The notes: generated by a model from the sequence alone, not told the origin. A DNA stretch of 64,000 nt from Acinetobacter calcoaceticus DSM 30006 = CIP 81.8 (GCF_000368965.1 NZ_KB849780.1:1364145-1428144); one strand, 5' to 3'; shown: positions 1 through 9,502, numbered from the stretch's first letter. Made by a program: numbers and translations.

Positions 1-1
1 T

Positions 2-523
2 CATGGTATATACGCAGGGAGAGGTCGAGTCATCCATTATTCAGGCTTAGCGCATTTCATCAAAAAACGCCCCATTGAAATTACCTCAATAGATGCATTC
101 TCGCATGGCAAAAAAATACATGTTCGCTCTTATGATACGCCCCGCTATAAAGGAAGAGCTGTCGTGCGCCGAATGCGTTCACGTATGCATGAAAACCACT
201 ACCATCTAATTATTAATAACTGTGAACATTTATGTAGTTGGGCAATTACCGGAATCGAAAGTAGCACCCAAGTTGAACGTATGATGCATCGATTAACGAC
301 CATAGGTTATGTAAGTTCAATCATGAGCTATATGAATGGGATGATGCTCACTGTTGCAACAACATGTTTTGCTCTTGTTCTTTATATTAAAAAGAAATTG
401 CGTGATCAGGCAAAAATGAAGGTCCCTACTTATCAATTCCTTAGAGAAAAATCTGAAAAAAGGAATATTGATCCTTCAGTCCCCTTAGTGTTTATAGATC
501 CAGATAAAAAAGAACCAATTTAA
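2..523 (+). CDS. LRAT/NlpC-P60-like domain protein, 5' end cut by window edge
   Basis: The reading frame is open from base 2, so the gene starts outside the window; about 173 codons are visible. The first residues contain HGIYAG followed by VIHYSG, and later NNCEHLCSW, the His and Cys elements of LRAT-like (H-rev107/NlpC-type) thiol acyltransferase or hydrolase domains. A hydrophobic segment near visible residues 105-125 suggests a membrane anchor, followed by a charged tail. Proteins of this family form thioester intermediates with lipid acyl groups or cleave amide bonds; the substrate here is unknown. It ends at a strong bidirectional hairpin shared with yceI. Family assignment is fairly safe, function is not. 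Confidence 0.7.
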   Translation, partial: HGIYAGRGRVIHYSGLAHFIKKRPIEITSIDAFSHGKKIHVRSYDTPRYKGRAVVRRMRSRMHENHYHLIINNCEHLCSWAITGIESSTQVERMMHRLTTIGYVSSIMSYMNGMMLTVATTCFALVLYIKKKLRDQAKMKVPTYQFLREKSEKRNIDPSVPLVFIDPDKKEPI

Positions 524-526
524 TAA

Positions 527-552
527 AAAAGCCCTCAAATATGAGGGCTTTT
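527..552. terminator. Bidirectional rho-independent terminator
   Basis: GCCCTCA-AATA-TGAGGGC hairpin flanked by A and T runs. It lies between the convergent LRAT-like gene and yceI and can serve both. Confidence 0.85.
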
Positions 553-566
553 AGAAAACTTAAAAC

Positions 567-1148
567 TTATTTTTTATCAACTTTTGCTTCAGTCGTAATG
601 TTTACAGTGATCTTATCACCTACGTTTGGAACGTAATTACCTAAACCAAAGTCAGAACGCTTGAATGAAGTTGTAGCATTGAAACCAATCGCTGGAACTT
701 TTGCCATTGGGTGTTCGCCTTGCTTGTTTAAAACAGCATCAAGTACAACAGGCTTAGTTACACCTTTAACCGTTAAGTCGCCAGTAATTTTAAAGTGCTT
801 TTTGTCTTTGGTTTCAACTTTAGTACTTTTAAACGTAATATTTGGATATTTAGCAGCATTAAACCAAGCTTCTTCTTGGAACTCTTTATCCAAAGCAGGA
901 ACGTTTGTATTTACGCTGCTTAAAGGAATAGTCACATTTACAGATGAATTTGCTGGTTTAGCATTATCAACTTTAATTACACCTTGGATATCCGAGAAGT
1001 TAGCGTTTGGAGTAGAGAAACCAAAGTGATTCCACGAGAAAACAGTAGCTGTATGTGTAGGATCAATTTTGTAGTCCACTGGCGCAGCTAAAGTAACTGA
1101 ACTAGCCAATGCTACTGCCAAACCAAAGCTTAGTGTTTTAAGATGCAT
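567..1148 (-). CDS. YceI family periplasmic lipid-binding protein
   Basis: A 193-residue protein with a Sec signal peptide (hydrophobic residues about 6-21, cleavage near TLA-AP). The mature part begins DYKIDPTHT, a hallmark of the YceI lipocalin-like fold, and continues with repeated beta-strand patterns to the end (SFKRSDFGLG near residue 162). YceI proteins bind polyisoprenoid or other amphiphilic lipids in the periplasm; the ligand here is unknown. An AAGGA sequence precedes the ATG. It stands alone, convergent with the upstream LRAT-like gene. Length matches the family. Confidence 0.92.
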   Translation of the reverse strand: MHLKTLSFGLAVALASSVTLAAPVDYKIDPTHTATVFSWNHFGFSTPNANFSDIQGVIKVDNAKPANSSVNVTIPLSSVNTNVPALDKEFQEEAWFNAAKYPNITFKSTKVETKDKKHFKITGDLTVKGVTKPVVLDAVLNKQGEHPMAKVPAIGFNATTSFKRSDFGLGNYVPNVGDKITVNITTEAKVDKK

Positions 1149-1366
1149 TTTTCGTATCCTTTATTGATATAGTCGTTAGTGTATACATCAAGTAATTTAA
1201 TTCACTATTCTTTATAAAACGATATGTTTCATCCATGCAACAATAAAAGCGTTACAGTTATTATTTAAAAACAATATTATAAGACATCGGTGTTGTCATA
1301 CCGCTTCCGAACTCTCAAATTAATTCGTTTTTACTTCGACTTTATTGATCAATAACAAGGTAAAAC

Positions 1367-1774
1367 ATGGCTAATACTGCTCAAGCACAAAGTACTTCCA
1401 CTCCATATCGAGTAACTCTGACCGATCCTTCGGGTCACCAATGGTTTGCTGATGAACCTACAGACAAAGGTGGTCTAGATACTGCTCCAAACCCAGTTCA
1501 AATCTTACTATCTGCTTTAGGCGCTTGTACCACCATCACATTAGAGATGTATACGAATCTTAAAGGTATTAAGCTTGATCATGTTCAAGTTGATTTAGTA
1601 TTAAACCCAAATGGTGAACCAGAGAAAGGCCAAAATCATATTGAACGCAAAATCACGCTCAAAGGTGAATTCAGTGAAGACCAACACAAGCGTTTATTAA
1701 AAGTTGCCGAGAACTGCCCTATTCATAAATTACTCACTTCTCAAATTAATATTCAAACCGAACTTAGCATTTAA
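1367..1774 (+). CDS. OsmC/Ohr family protein
   Basis: A 135-residue cytoplasmic protein. The two conserved redox cysteines are visible: Cys54 in SALGACTTIT and Cys117 in ENCPIHK, the arrangement used by OsmC/Ohr thiol peroxidases to reduce organic hydroperoxides. The sequence is closer to the general OsmC (YhfA-like) branch than to Ohr, so the physiological substrate is uncertain. AAGG lies upstream of the ATG. Single-gene unit followed by a strong terminator. Confidence 0.9.
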   Translation: MANTAQAQSTSTPYRVTLTDPSGHQWFADEPTDKGGLDTAPNPVQILLSALGACTTITLEMYTNLKGIKLDHVQVDLVLNPNGEPEKGQNHIERKITLKGEFSEDQHKRLLKVAENCPIHKLLTSQINIQTELSI

Positions 1775-1786
1775 CCTTTCAGATAT

Positions 1787-1817
1787 AAAAAAAGCGCTCC
1801 CTATGGAGCGCTTTTTT
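1787..1817. terminator. Bidirectional terminator between osmC-like gene and tkt
   Basis: AGCGCTCC-CTAT-GGAGCGCT stem with A and T runs on either side; serves the two convergent genes. Confidence 0.88.
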
Positions 1818-1832
1818 ACACTACTTCAATAT

Positions 1833-3821
1833 TTAAGCAGTTAATTCTTTTACTGCTGCAACAACAGCTTCAGTTGTAATACCAAAGAATTGGAACAAAT
1901 CTTTTGCTGGTGCAGATTCACCATAAGTTGTCATACCAATTACTTTGCCATCAAGACCAACAAACTTCCACCAGTAGTCAACATGAGCAGCTTCAACCGC
2001 AACACGCGCACGGATATGAGCTGGTAATACAGCTTCACGATATGCAGCGTCTTGTTTCGTAAATTCTTCCGCACATGGCATAGAAACTACACGCACACCG
2101 TCAAGTTGAGCATAAGCTTCCATTGCTAAAGAAATTTCAGAACCAGTTGCAATAATAATTGCTTTTAATTCGCCTTTTTCTTGAGCAAGAACATAACCAC
2201 CTTTTGCAACATTTTGAATTTGTTCTTCAGAACGTGCTTGGAATGGTAAGTTTTGACGAGAGAAAATGAGTGCTGTAGGACCATCTTTACGCTCTAGAGC
2301 AGATTTCCACGCAGTAGCAGTTTCAACAGTATCAGCAGGACGCCATGTATTTAGGTTAGGTGTACCACGTAAAGAAGCAATTTGTTCGATTGGTTGGTGA
2401 GTTGGACCATCTTCACCCAAACCAATTGAGTCATGTGTATAAACATGAATTACACGTTGTTTCATCAATGCAGACATACGTACTGCATTGCGCGCATATT
2501 CCATAAACATCAAGAATGTTGCAACGTAAGGAACAAAACCACCATGTAATGCAACGCCATTAGCAATTGCAGTCATACCGAACTCACGTACGCCATAATA
2601 TACGTAGTTACCAGCTGGGTTTTCTTGAATGCCTTGGCAACCTTTCCAAAGCGTTAAGTTAGAACCCGCTAAGTCAGCAGAACCACCTAGCAATTCAGGC
2701 AATAAAGGACCAAATGCTTGTAATGTGTTTTGGCTTGCTTTACGTGTTGCGATTGTCTCGCCTTTCGCATTTGTTTCACGAATGAATGCATCTGCTTGCG
2801 CTGCAAATTCTGCTGGTAAGTCACCGCTAATACGACGAAGTAACTCAGCTGCTTCAGTTGGATATTTTGCTTGATACTGTGCAAATACCACATCCCAAGC
2901 TGCTTCAGATTCAGTACCTTTTGCTTTCGCGTCCCATGCAGCATATACATCAGCAGGAATAACGAATGCTTCTTCTTTCCAGCCTAATGCTTCACGAGTT
3001 AAGGTAATTTCATCTTTACCTAATGGCGCACCATGACAGTCTTCTTTACCTTGTTTATTTGGTGAACCTAAACCAATAATGGTTTTACACATAATAATGG
3101 TTGGTTTTTGAGTTTCAGCTTTTGCTTCGATTGTTGCTTGACGTATCGCATCAGCATCATGACCATCTACACGAAGAACTTGCCAACCATAGGCTTTAAA
3201 ACGCTCTTCCGTATCATCGCTGAACCAGCCTTCTACTTCACCATCAATTGAAATGCCATTATCATCATAATAAGCAATCAATTTACCAAGTTGTAAAGTA
3301 CCTGCTAAAGAACATACTTCGTGAGAAATACCTTCCATTAAACAGCCATCACCTAAGAAACAGTAAGTGAAATGGTCTACAACGTTTAAATCATCTTTAT
3401 TGAACTGGGCAGCTAAAGTCTTTTCTGCCAATGCAAAACCAACAGCATTAGCAATACCTTGACCTAAAGGACCAGTCGTTGTTTCGATACCTGGTGCATA
3501 ACCATATTCAGGGTGACCAGGAGTTTTTGAATGTAATTGACGGAACTGTTTTAAATCTTCAATTGAAAGATCATAACCTGTTAAATGAAGCAAAGCGTAT
3601 TGCAACATTGAGCCATGGCCGTTTGATAAAACGAAACGGTCGCGGTTTGCCCATTGTGGATTAGTTGGGTTGTGATTTAAAAACTCGCGCCAGACGACGT
3701 CAGCAATATCTGCCATCCCCATTGGAGCACCAGGATGCCCTGAGTTTGCCTGTTGCACAGCATCCATTGCCAATACACGAATTGCATTTGCAATACGACG
3801 TTCGTTTAAAGGGGTCGCCAT
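1833..3821 (-). CDS. tkt: Transketolase
   Basis: A 662-residue thiamine diphosphate enzyme that moves two-carbon units between sugar phosphates in the non-oxidative pentose phosphate pathway. SGHPG (His29), the TPP-binding GDG at 157-159 with Asn188 downstream, and the pyrimidine-domain segment [14 protein letters not shown] are all present, and the C-terminal domain is complete. The frame is open five codons further to a TTG at 3836, but that start has no ribosome binding site; the ATG at 3821 has GGA about 10 bases upstream and matches the family N-terminus ([14 protein letters not shown]). Cytoplasmic. Divergent from metK across about 540 bases. Confidence 0.96.
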   Translation of the reverse strand: MATPLNERRIANAIRVLAMDAVQQANSGHPGAPMGMADIADVVWREFLNHNPTNPQWANRDRFVLSNGHGSMLQYALLHLTGYDLSIEDLKQFRQLHSKTPGHPEYGYAPGIETTTGPLGQGIANAVGFALAEKTLAAQFNKDDLNVVDHFTYCFLGDGCLMEGISHEVCSLAGTLQLGKLIAYYDDNGISIDGEVEGWFSDDTEERFKAYGWQVLRVDGHDADAIRQATIEAKAETQKPTIIMCKTIIGLGSPNKQGKEDCHGAPLGKDEITLTREALGWKEEAFVIPADVYAAWDAKAKGTESEAAWDVVFAQYQAKYPTEAAELLRRISGDLPAEFAAQADAFIRETNAKGETIATRKASQNTLQAFGPLLPELLGGSADLAGSNLTLWKGCQGIQENPAGNYVYYGVREFGMTAIANGVALHGGFVPYVATFLMFMEYARNAVRMSALMKQRVIHVYTHDSIGLGEDGPTHQPIEQIASLRGTPNLNTWRPADTVETATAWKSALERKDGPTALIFSRQNLPFQARSEEQIQNVAKGGYVLAQEKGELKAIIIATGSEISLAMEAYAQLDGVRVVSMPCAEEFTKQDAAYREAVLPAHIRARVAVEAAHVDYWWKFVGLDGKVIGMTTYGESAPAKDLFQFFGITTEAVVAAVKELTA

Positions 3822-4358
3822 AAGATCAGAATCCAATTTTAATAGATTGATGAAAAGAAGAAGATGAATAACAATTCAATGCCGCTATATTGTCTTAAAA
3901 AAAAGGCTGAGGGTAAACCCCAACATAGTATATTTCTTTATTTTTAACCGTTTCTTGGTTACACAAAAAACATTTGCACCTTTAAGTTATACAAAACAGT
4001 GCTCATTTCTTAAATACTACTCCAATATGCGAGCAGGCAGTTCTATTAGACTTTGATATATAGATAAAATATTTTGAAATCTCTACCTAGATCGATCATG
4101 TTTCTTTTCTTTAAAATCCGACTTGTAAGGCATCATCTTTTTGTTAAGTCATATGTCTAAAAAACGCACTAATAACAAATTATTAAAATACCAATACTTT
4201 AAATAAATACTCTTTATATCAATTTTACTAATACACTTATCAATTAAAACACAGTATAAATGAAACAAATTCATGCTTTTTGGTCAGTATGAACTGGTCC
4301 TCAAGCTCAAGTCGATGTAACATATTATGTCTTTTGAAATAACCAAGATAGGACTTTC
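3822..4358. other. Intergenic region between tkt and metK
   Basis: 537 AT-rich bases holding the divergent promoters of tkt and metK. A TATAAA lies at about 4254, roughly 100 bases before metK, without a convincing -35 box. No coding frame, no recognisable SAM riboswitch core and no RNA gene could be supported. Confidence 0.5.
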
Positions 4359-5525
4359 ATGCGCGAGTACGCTGTTTTTACCTCGGAATCTGTAAGCGAA
4401 GGTCATCCTGATAAAATGGCCGACCAAATTAGCGACGCTATTTTGGATGCAATCTTAAAAGAAGACCCATACGCACGTGTTGCTTGTGAAACACTGGTAA
4501 AAACAGGCGCTGTTGTACTTGCTGGTGAAGTAACAACGACTGCTAATATTGATGTTGAAGCTGTTGTTCGTCATACCGTTAACGGTATTGGATACCACCA
4601 CTCTGATCTTGGCTTTGATGGATCAACATGTGCTGTAATCAATATGATTGGTAAACAATCACCAGAGATTGCACAAGGTGTAGATCGTCAAAAACCTGAA
4701 GATCAAGGTGCCGGTGACCAAGGTTTGATGTTCGGTTATGCAAGCCGTGAAACAGACGTGTTAATGCCTGCTCCGATTTCTTATGCACACCGATTAATGG
4801 AACGTCAGGCTGAACTTCGTCGCTCAGGCGCACTTCCATGGTTACGCCCAGATGCAAAAAGCCAAGTTACTTTTGCATATGAAAATGGCAAGCCTGTACG
4901 TCTAGATGCTGTCGTTTTGTCTACTCAACATGATCCTGAAATTACTCAAAGCCAGCTTAAAGAAGCGATCATTGAGGAAATTATCAAGCCGATCATTCCT
5001 GCTGAAATGTTCCATGCTGCTACTAAGTTCCATATCAACCCAACTGGCATGTTCGTTATTGGCGGACCTGTGGGTGACTGTGGTTTAACAGGCCGTAAAA
5101 TTATTGTAGATACCTACGGTGGTATGGCTCGTCACGGCGGTGGTGCTTTCTCTGGTAAAGATCCATCTAAAGTTGACCGTTCTGCTGCATATGCAGGTCG
5201 TTATGTTGCAAAAAATATTGTAGCAGCTGGTCTTGCTGACAAATGTGAAATTCAGGTGAGTTACGCAATTGGTGTAGCAGAACCTACTTCAATTTCAATT
5301 AATACATTTGGTACAGCAAAAGTTTCTGATGAGCTGATTATTCAACTTGTACGTGATCATTTCGATTTAAGACCATTTGGTATTACTCGCATGCTGGATC
5401 TTATTCAGCCAATGTATAAACAAACTGCGGCTTATGGCCACTTTGGTCGAGAAGGATCAGACACTGCATTTACATGGGAAAAAACTGATAAAGTTGATGC
5501 CCTTAAAGATGCTGCTGGCCTCTAA
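4359..5525 (+). CDS. metK: S-adenosylmethionine synthase
   Basis: A 388-residue enzyme that makes S-adenosylmethionine from ATP and methionine. Diagnostic motifs are [16 protein letters not shown] (15-30), [12 protein letters not shown] (117-128) and the glycine-rich [16 protein letters not shown] near residue 260. AGGA precedes the ATG. Single gene closed by a GC-rich terminator. Length is normal (E. coli 384). Confidence 0.98.
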   Translation: MREYAVFTSESVSEGHPDKMADQISDAILDAILKEDPYARVACETLVKTGAVVLAGEVTTTANIDVEAVVRHTVNGIGYHHSDLGFDGSTCAVINMIGKQSPEIAQGVDRQKPEDQGAGDQGLMFGYASRETDVLMPAPISYAHRLMERQAELRRSGALPWLRPDAKSQVTFAYENGKPVRLDAVVLSTQHDPEITQSQLKEAIIEEIIKPIIPAEMFHAATKFHINPTGMFVIGGPVGDCGLTGRKIIVDTYGGMARHGGGAFSGKDPSKVDRSAAYAGRYVAKNIVAAGLADKCEIQVSYAIGVAEPTSISINTFGTAKVSDELIIQLVRDHFDLRPFGITRMLDLIQPMYKQTAAYGHFGREGSDTAFTWEKTDKVDALKDAAGL

Positions 5526-5536
5526 TATAATGTCAT

Positions 5537-5566
5537 AAAAAAGCCCGCCAATAAGCGGGCTTTTTT
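5537..5566 (+). terminator. metK terminator
   Basis: GCCCGC-CAATAA-GCGGGC hairpin followed by TTTTTT. Confidence 0.9.
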
Positions 5567-5652
5567 ATTTATAGTTTAAATTTTATAGTATGTCGGGTTT
5601 ACTCTTCTAGCAACCATCCTTGATGCCATATCATTTGTAACTGTGAACAAAA

Positions 5653-5901
5653 TTATTGTCTTGTCGTTTTATTATCCTGATTTAGCACATCAAGTAATGT
5701 TGACTGCATTGGCGTATCTTGATGGTTCTGTACATAAATATGGACAACTTTAAATACAACAACAACCGCTAGACAAGCCATCACACAAAACATCCACAAA
5801 CCATACGGGCTTCGAATATGTTGCGAACCACAATGTGGACATGATTTATCAGTTGATGCCACAACTTTGTCGCAACACGCACAATGGTATTGATATAGCA
5901 T
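5653..5901 (-). CDS. Small zinc-ribbon membrane protein
   Basis: An 82-residue protein starting MLYQYHCACC. It has an N-terminal zinc ribbon (C7-x2-C10 and C21-x2-C24), one transmembrane segment at about residues 36-57, and a short polar tail. The longer frame starting at 5922 is rejected because a near-perfect Shine-Dalgarno AAGGAGG lies seven bases before the ATG at 5901. The zinc ribbon would sit at one membrane face. Function unknown; a monocistronic unit. Confidence 0.75.
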   Translation of the reverse strand: MLYQYHCACCDKVVASTDKSCPHCGSQHIRSPYGLWMFCVMACLAVVVVFKVVHIYVQNHQDTPMQSTLLDVLNQDNKTTRQ

Positions 5902-6109
5902 AGGTAACCCTCCTTCCCTCATTTCAACCGTTGTTGTTTTAATAGGTTTGCTACATTTTTAATTTATACATCCTTTATATTTATCCTATGTGAAATGAAA
6001 AGATAATTCAATCTGAATGAACAATTGAGTCAATTAAAAAATATTTTTAAAATACAAAAAGATAAGTTAAATATTATTTTTTTGGCACTATTTTTCTTAT
6101 TTTGATATT

Positions 6110-6139
6110 TTGTCAAATTTGCTAAAATAAGCAAATAAT
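6110..6139 (+). promoter_or_regulatory. Putative promoter overlapping a perfect dyad
   Basis: TTGTCA (6110-6115), 18-base spacer, AATAAT (6134-6139). An exact inverted repeat ATTTGCT-N6-AGCAAAT (6117-6136) covers the spacer, the usual position of a repressor operator. It lies just upstream of the 64-residue gene at 6160. Confidence 0.45.
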
Positions 6140-6159
6140 CTCACATTTTAGGTCAATGC

Positions 6160-6354
6160 ATGTCAGATACACAGCTCATTAATAAAGGTGGCTTTCGCGA
6201 AAGAGCAAACCGAAATCGAGGTTATCAACAATCTGAAAACAAGCAAACCGCTCTACCTTCAAATAAATATCAACCGCAGTCGAAACCACAAGAAGAAACT
6301 AAATTAGAAATAGACGATAGTGATTCATCTACTTCGGTTTCTCAGAATCAATAA
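6160..6354 (+). CDS. Small hydrophilic hypothetical protein
   Basis: A 64-residue peptide with no hydrophobic segment: a basic N-terminal half with FRERANRNRGYQQ, then a Gln/Lys/Pro-rich linker and an acidic tail (EIDDSDSS). The composition suggests an intrinsically disordered protein. Support comes from a plausible promoter, an AGG before the ATG and a strong terminator right after the stop codon. No family recognised. Confidence 0.55.
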   Translation: MSDTQLINKGGFRERANRNRGYQQSENKQTALPSNKYQPQSKPQEETKLEIDDSDSSTSVSQNQ

Positions 6355-6370
6355 TAATTTAAAAATAAAA

Positions 6371-6402
6371 AAAAGCTTAAACCCATGAGGTTTAAGCTTT
6401 TT
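6371..6402. terminator. Bidirectional terminator
   Basis: AAAAGCTTAAACC-CATGA-GGTTTAAGCTTTT, a 13-bp stem between the small gene at 6160 and convergent fxsA. Confidence 0.85.
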
Positions 6403-6421
6403 CATATTCATAACACACTTA

Positions 6422-6982
6422 TTAATCTTTATTTTTATGCTCTATTTTTTTGTGGTTTGGCGTAACATCTCGCGCTTCACCATCGATAATGTTTGAATCA
6501 TGGTGGCCTTGACCACCACCCTGCTGGTTCTGCATATCTTGCATTTGACGCATTAAATCAGCAAATGGATTTTGTCCCGAAGCATTACCGCCCATACCAC
6601 CCATCATTTTATTCATCATAGCTTGCTGGCGTTTTGCAAGAGTTCTCATCGCTATATTACGAAATGCGGTTTGAACACCAGGAATCAAAATTAAAACAGC
6701 CAGAACATCTGATACAAGACCTGGCAACATTAATAAGAAACCTGCAAAAGCATAAGCAAGTTTTTTAGTTACTGTTGGATCACTACCTAGCTGGCCTGTC
6801 ATCTGCATTTGCTGTAATTGAGGCATAATACCGGCAGTACTTCTGCGAATAAGCCCCAAACCAATAAAGAAAGCAATAATGAACCAAAAGAACACATACC
6901 ATCCACTGATGAACTGTGCTACGCCAATCCATACGGCAATTTCAACAATCGCGCCCAGAACTACAATAAGAAGTAAATTCAT
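6422..6982 (-). CDS. fxsA: FxsA family inner-membrane protein
   Basis: A 186-residue membrane protein. Two N-terminal transmembrane helices (about 2-22 and 25-45), the FIGLGLIRRS segment and a third/fourth hydrophobic region at about 75-105 (LMLPGLVSDVLAVLILIPG) match FxsA (YtxA-like), known from E. coli for relieving phage T7 exclusion by F. The C-terminus is a Met/Gln/Gly-rich cytoplasmic tail (MMNKMMGGMGG) ending in charged residues. It adjoins the intrinsic OXA gene, a fixed gene order in this species complex. Confidence 0.88.
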   Translation of the reverse strand: MNLLLIVVLGAIVEIAVWIGVAQFISGWYVFFWFIIAFFIGLGLIRRSTAGIMPQLQQMQMTGQLGSDPTVTKKLAYAFAGFLLMLPGLVSDVLAVLILIPGVQTAFRNIAMRTLAKRQQAMMNKMMGGMGGNASGQNPFADLMRQMQDMQNQQGGGQGHHDSNIIDGEARDVTPNHKKIEHKNKD

Positions 6983-7478
6983 GTAAAACTTTATCTATCT
7001 CAAAAAGAAAATTCATTGCAGTTTTATTTGACCTAACCTTATCTAGTTGCAAATAAGGATTAAGCATTCCTCTTAGCTCGGATTGTTCTGTCTAATTTCT
7101 AAAAATTAACAAAAACTATCGCATCGGCAAGAGTCTGCAATACTGGAGTACATTTGATTTTAACTCGATAAAAACAAACATGCTTTATTATTAATGAGTG
7201 CTGTATCAACTTTATCAAGTGTCACTTCAACCAGATTTTAATTTTTTTACTCTATTTAACTGAGAATTCTTTCAAAAAAGAACTTCTTTAGTCAAATAAA
7301 GTCTTATTTGCTTAGCAAAGTTAGAAGTATTCCTTTGTTTATGCTTTCCTTTTAGAGGACTTTAAAAGCAATACCTACATATCAATCTTCCTAGATAGCT
7401 TAACATTTTACCTATCTAAAGACAGTTCTATTCAAGTTAAATTAATTAGCAATACTTCAAATTAAACTTAGTCAGATT
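6983..7478. other. Intergenic region between fxsA and blaOXA
   Basis: About 500 AT-rich bases between divergently oriented genes. It includes a small dyad CAAATAA-AGTC-TTATTTG (7293-7310). No insertion sequence, no ISAba1-like terminal repeat, no target duplication and no clear strong promoter were found. Confidence 0.5.
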
Positions 7479-8300
7479 ATGTACAAAAAAGCCCTTATCG
7501 TTGCAACAAGTATCCTATTTTTATCCGCCTGTTCTTCCAATATGGTAAAACAACATCAAATACACTCTATTTCTGCCAATAAAAATTCAGAAGAAATTAA
7601 ATCACTGTTTGATCAAGCACAGACCACGGGAGTTTTGGTGATTAAGCGAGGGCAAACAGAAGAAATTTATGGCAATGATTTTAAAAGAGCATCAACCGAC
7701 TATGTTCCCGCCTCTACCTTTAAAATGTTAAATGCTTTAATTGGACTTGAACATCATAAGGCAACTACAACTGAAGTATTTAAATGGAATGGGCAAAAAC
7801 GTTTATTTCCTGATTGGGAAAAGGACATGACACTGGGCGATGCCATGAAAGCGTCTGCAATTCCAGTTTACCAAGAATTAGCCCGACGAATTGGTCTAGA
7901 TCTTATGTCCAAAGAGGTGAAACGAGTTGGTTTTGGTAATGCTAACATTGGTTCAAAAGTAGATAATTTTTGGCTCGTTGGCCCTCTAAAAATTACACCT
8001 CAACAAGAAACCCAATTTGCTTATCAATTAGCCCATAAAACGCTTCCATTTAGTAAAGATGTACAAGAACAAGTTCAATCAATGGTGTTCATAGAAGAAA
8101 AAAATGGAAGTAAGATTTATGCCAAAAGTGGGTGGGGATGGGATGTTGAACCACAAGTTGGTTGGTTAACAGGCTGGGTCGTTCAACCACAAGGAGAAAT
8201 TGTCGCATTCTCACTTAATTTAGAAATGAAAAAAGGAACTCCCAGCTCTATTCGCAAAGAAATTGCTTATAAAGGCTTAGAACAACTGGGTATCTTATAA
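7479..8300 (+). CDS. blaOXA: Intrinsic class D beta-lactamase, OXA-51/OXA-213-like family
   Basis: A 273-residue oxacillinase. A signal with FLSAC at 14-18 suggests a lipoprotein or cleaved precursor. Active-site motifs are STFK (79-82, Ser79 nucleophile and Lys82), SAI (126-128), FGN (152-154) and KSG (216-218), the pattern of Acinetobacter carbapenem-hydrolysing OXA enzymes. The core is close to OXA-51, but the N-terminus ([11 protein letters not shown]) and many substitutions differ from it and from OXA-23/24; from memory it fits the OXA-213-like group of A. pittii and A. calcoaceticus. Intact, in its ancestral fxsA/acetyltransferase context, without an upstream IS, so probably weakly expressed. 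The exact allele cannot be named from memory. Confidence 0.95.
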   Translation: MYKKALIVATSILFLSACSSNMVKQHQIHSISANKNSEEIKSLFDQAQTTGVLVIKRGQTEEIYGNDFKRASTDYVPASTFKMLNALIGLEHHKATTTEVFKWNGQKRLFPDWEKDMTLGDAMKASAIPVYQELARRIGLDLMSKEVKRVGFGNANIGSKVDNFWLVGPLKITPQQETQFAYQLAHKTLPFSKDVQEQVQSMVFIEEKNGSKIYAKSGWGWDVEPQVGWLTGWVVQPQGEIVAFSLNLEMKKGTPSSIRKEIAYKGLEQLGIL

Positions 8301-8310
8301 GTTGAACTTT

Positions 8311-8348
8311 ATAGCCCAAGCATAGACTGGGCTATTATTCTGTTTTTT
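8311..8348 (+). terminator. blaOXA terminator
   Basis: ATAGCCCA-N9-TGGGCTAT stem followed by an interrupted T stretch, 10 bases after the blaOXA stop. Confidence 0.7.
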
Positions 8349-8366
8349 AGAATGTGATGTTTTTAT

Positions 8367-8912
8367 TTATCCATCGATTGGATGAAATGGTGTGCTCAAA
8401 TTTAACTGGTAAAAAGCAGCATCAAGCCACTCACCAAACTTAAAACCAACTTGTTTAAAAGTGCCCGCATGAATAAAGCCCATTTTTTCATGTAACCCTA
8501 TGCTTGCCTGATTAGTTGCATCAATACAACCAATCAATACATGTAACTCAGCCTCTTGAGCTCGCTCAATCAACTCTTGCATTAAAATTTTGCTTAGTCC
8601 GCTACCACGATGTTCATGGTGAATATAAATACTATGTTCAACGGTATATTTATAGGCAGGAAAAGCCCTAAAGGTTCCCCAGCTCGCAAAACCCAATAAC
8701 TTGTCAGTCTCATCAACAATACCAATGACGGGAAAACCATTTTGTCTTTTAACCGAGAACCAATTTTTCATCGACTCTTCAGAGCGCGGTAGATAGTCAT
8801 ATAGAGCGGTAGAATTGATAATTGCTTCATTCAGAATCTCTAATATAGCCCCTGAATGTTCTGCTTCATTACAATCAATTAAACGAAAATTGGAATTGAG
8901 AGAAAAGGTCAT
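8367..8912 (-). CDS. GNAT N-acetyltransferase, phosphinothricin acetyltransferase-like
   Basis: A 181-residue GNAT enzyme. The acetyl-CoA-binding motif A is HRGSGLSKILM (near residues 101-111), preceded by YTVEHSIYIH, with the C-terminal LHEKMGF and GFKFGEWLDAAFYQL typical of the phosphinothricin (bar/pat-like) branch that acetylates small amino acid analogues. The natural substrate is unknown; methionine sulfoximine-type compounds are common for the family. Its start overlaps the stop of the XRE-cupin gene by 4 bases, so the two form an operon. Confidence 0.88.
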   Translation of the reverse strand: MTFSLNSNFRLIDCNEAEHSGAILEILNEAIINSTALYDYLPRSEESMKNWFSVKRQNGFPVIGIVDETDKLLGFASWGTFRAFPAYKYTVEHSIYIHHEHRGSGLSKILMQELIERAQEAELHVLIGCIDATNQASIGLHEKMGFIHAGTFKQVGFKFGEWLDAAFYQLNLSTPFHPIDG

Positions 8913-9502
8913 AAAGATTCCTTAAGGGCAGAGACGAGTTGACTAGAGACGACTAAAATATAGCGTGCGACTTGAGATGAATTATTACTGTATATAACGG
9001 GCTGGTTTAGTTGCATTGCCAAACAATCCCCTGTGCTTAAAGCATAAGAAGATTCACCTAATTGAATATCAATTTTCCCTTCAACTACCCAAAGTTGCTG
9101 TTGTACCACCTTGGAAGTTTCACTAATTTCATAAGTAATTCGTGAATGAGCTGGAAACTCAATCTCAACAATCTGAAATGGAGACTTCCAATTTGGAGGT
9201 GAAATTTGACGGCGAATATAACCTGTTTCTGGGTCTTTCCATTGTGATTGTTGACTGCGCAGAACAATAGGCTGAGGTGATTGATTACCTTGCTGGTTAG
9301 CGAAGAGTTGAGTCAAAGGTACATCTAAACCATTTGCTAGCTTTTCAAGAACAACCGCTGTTGGGCTGGCCTCACCTCTTTCAATTAACGAAATTGCAGA
9401 ACGGCTCACCTGACATCGTGTAGCAAGAACATCAAGAGTATATCCACGAGCTAAACGCAGTTCACGTACTTGCTGTGCAATACGGATATTAATATCTTCC
9501 AT
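8909..9502 (-). CDS. XRE family transcriptional regulator with cupin domain
   Basis: A 197-residue regulator. Residues about 7-65 form a Cro/CI helix-turn-helix (LDVLATRCQVSRSAISLIERGEA... ending in LFANQ), and the rest is a small beta-barrel cupin sensor domain (YALSTGDCLAMQLNQPV). This architecture is common in regulators of amine, amino acid or antibiotic-modifying enzymes. Its translational coupling to the acetyltransferase suggests it controls that gene and itself; the ligand cannot be deduced. Confidence 0.87.
   Translation of the reverse strand: MEDINIRIAQQVRELRLARGYTLDVLATRCQVSRSAISLIERGEASPTAVVLEKLANGLDVPLTQLFANQQGNQSPQPIVLRSQQSQWKDPETGYIRRQISPPNWKSPFQIVEIEFPAHSRITYEISETSKVVQQQLWVVEGKIDIQLGESSYALSTGDCLAMQLNQPVIYSNNSSQVARYILVVSSQLVSALKESL

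Noticed and set aside
2687..2950. Frame within tkt in another phase
   Set aside because: Lies inside an intact transketolase gene and has an unlikely His/Gln/Lys-rich composition.
4230..4358. Possible SAM riboswitch or other leader element upstream of metK
   Set aside because: No conserved SAM-binding core or terminator/anti-terminator pair could be drawn; the leader has only weak short repeats.
6983..7478. ISAba1-type element driving blaOXA
   Set aside because: No transposase, terminal inverted repeats or target duplication in the upstream region.
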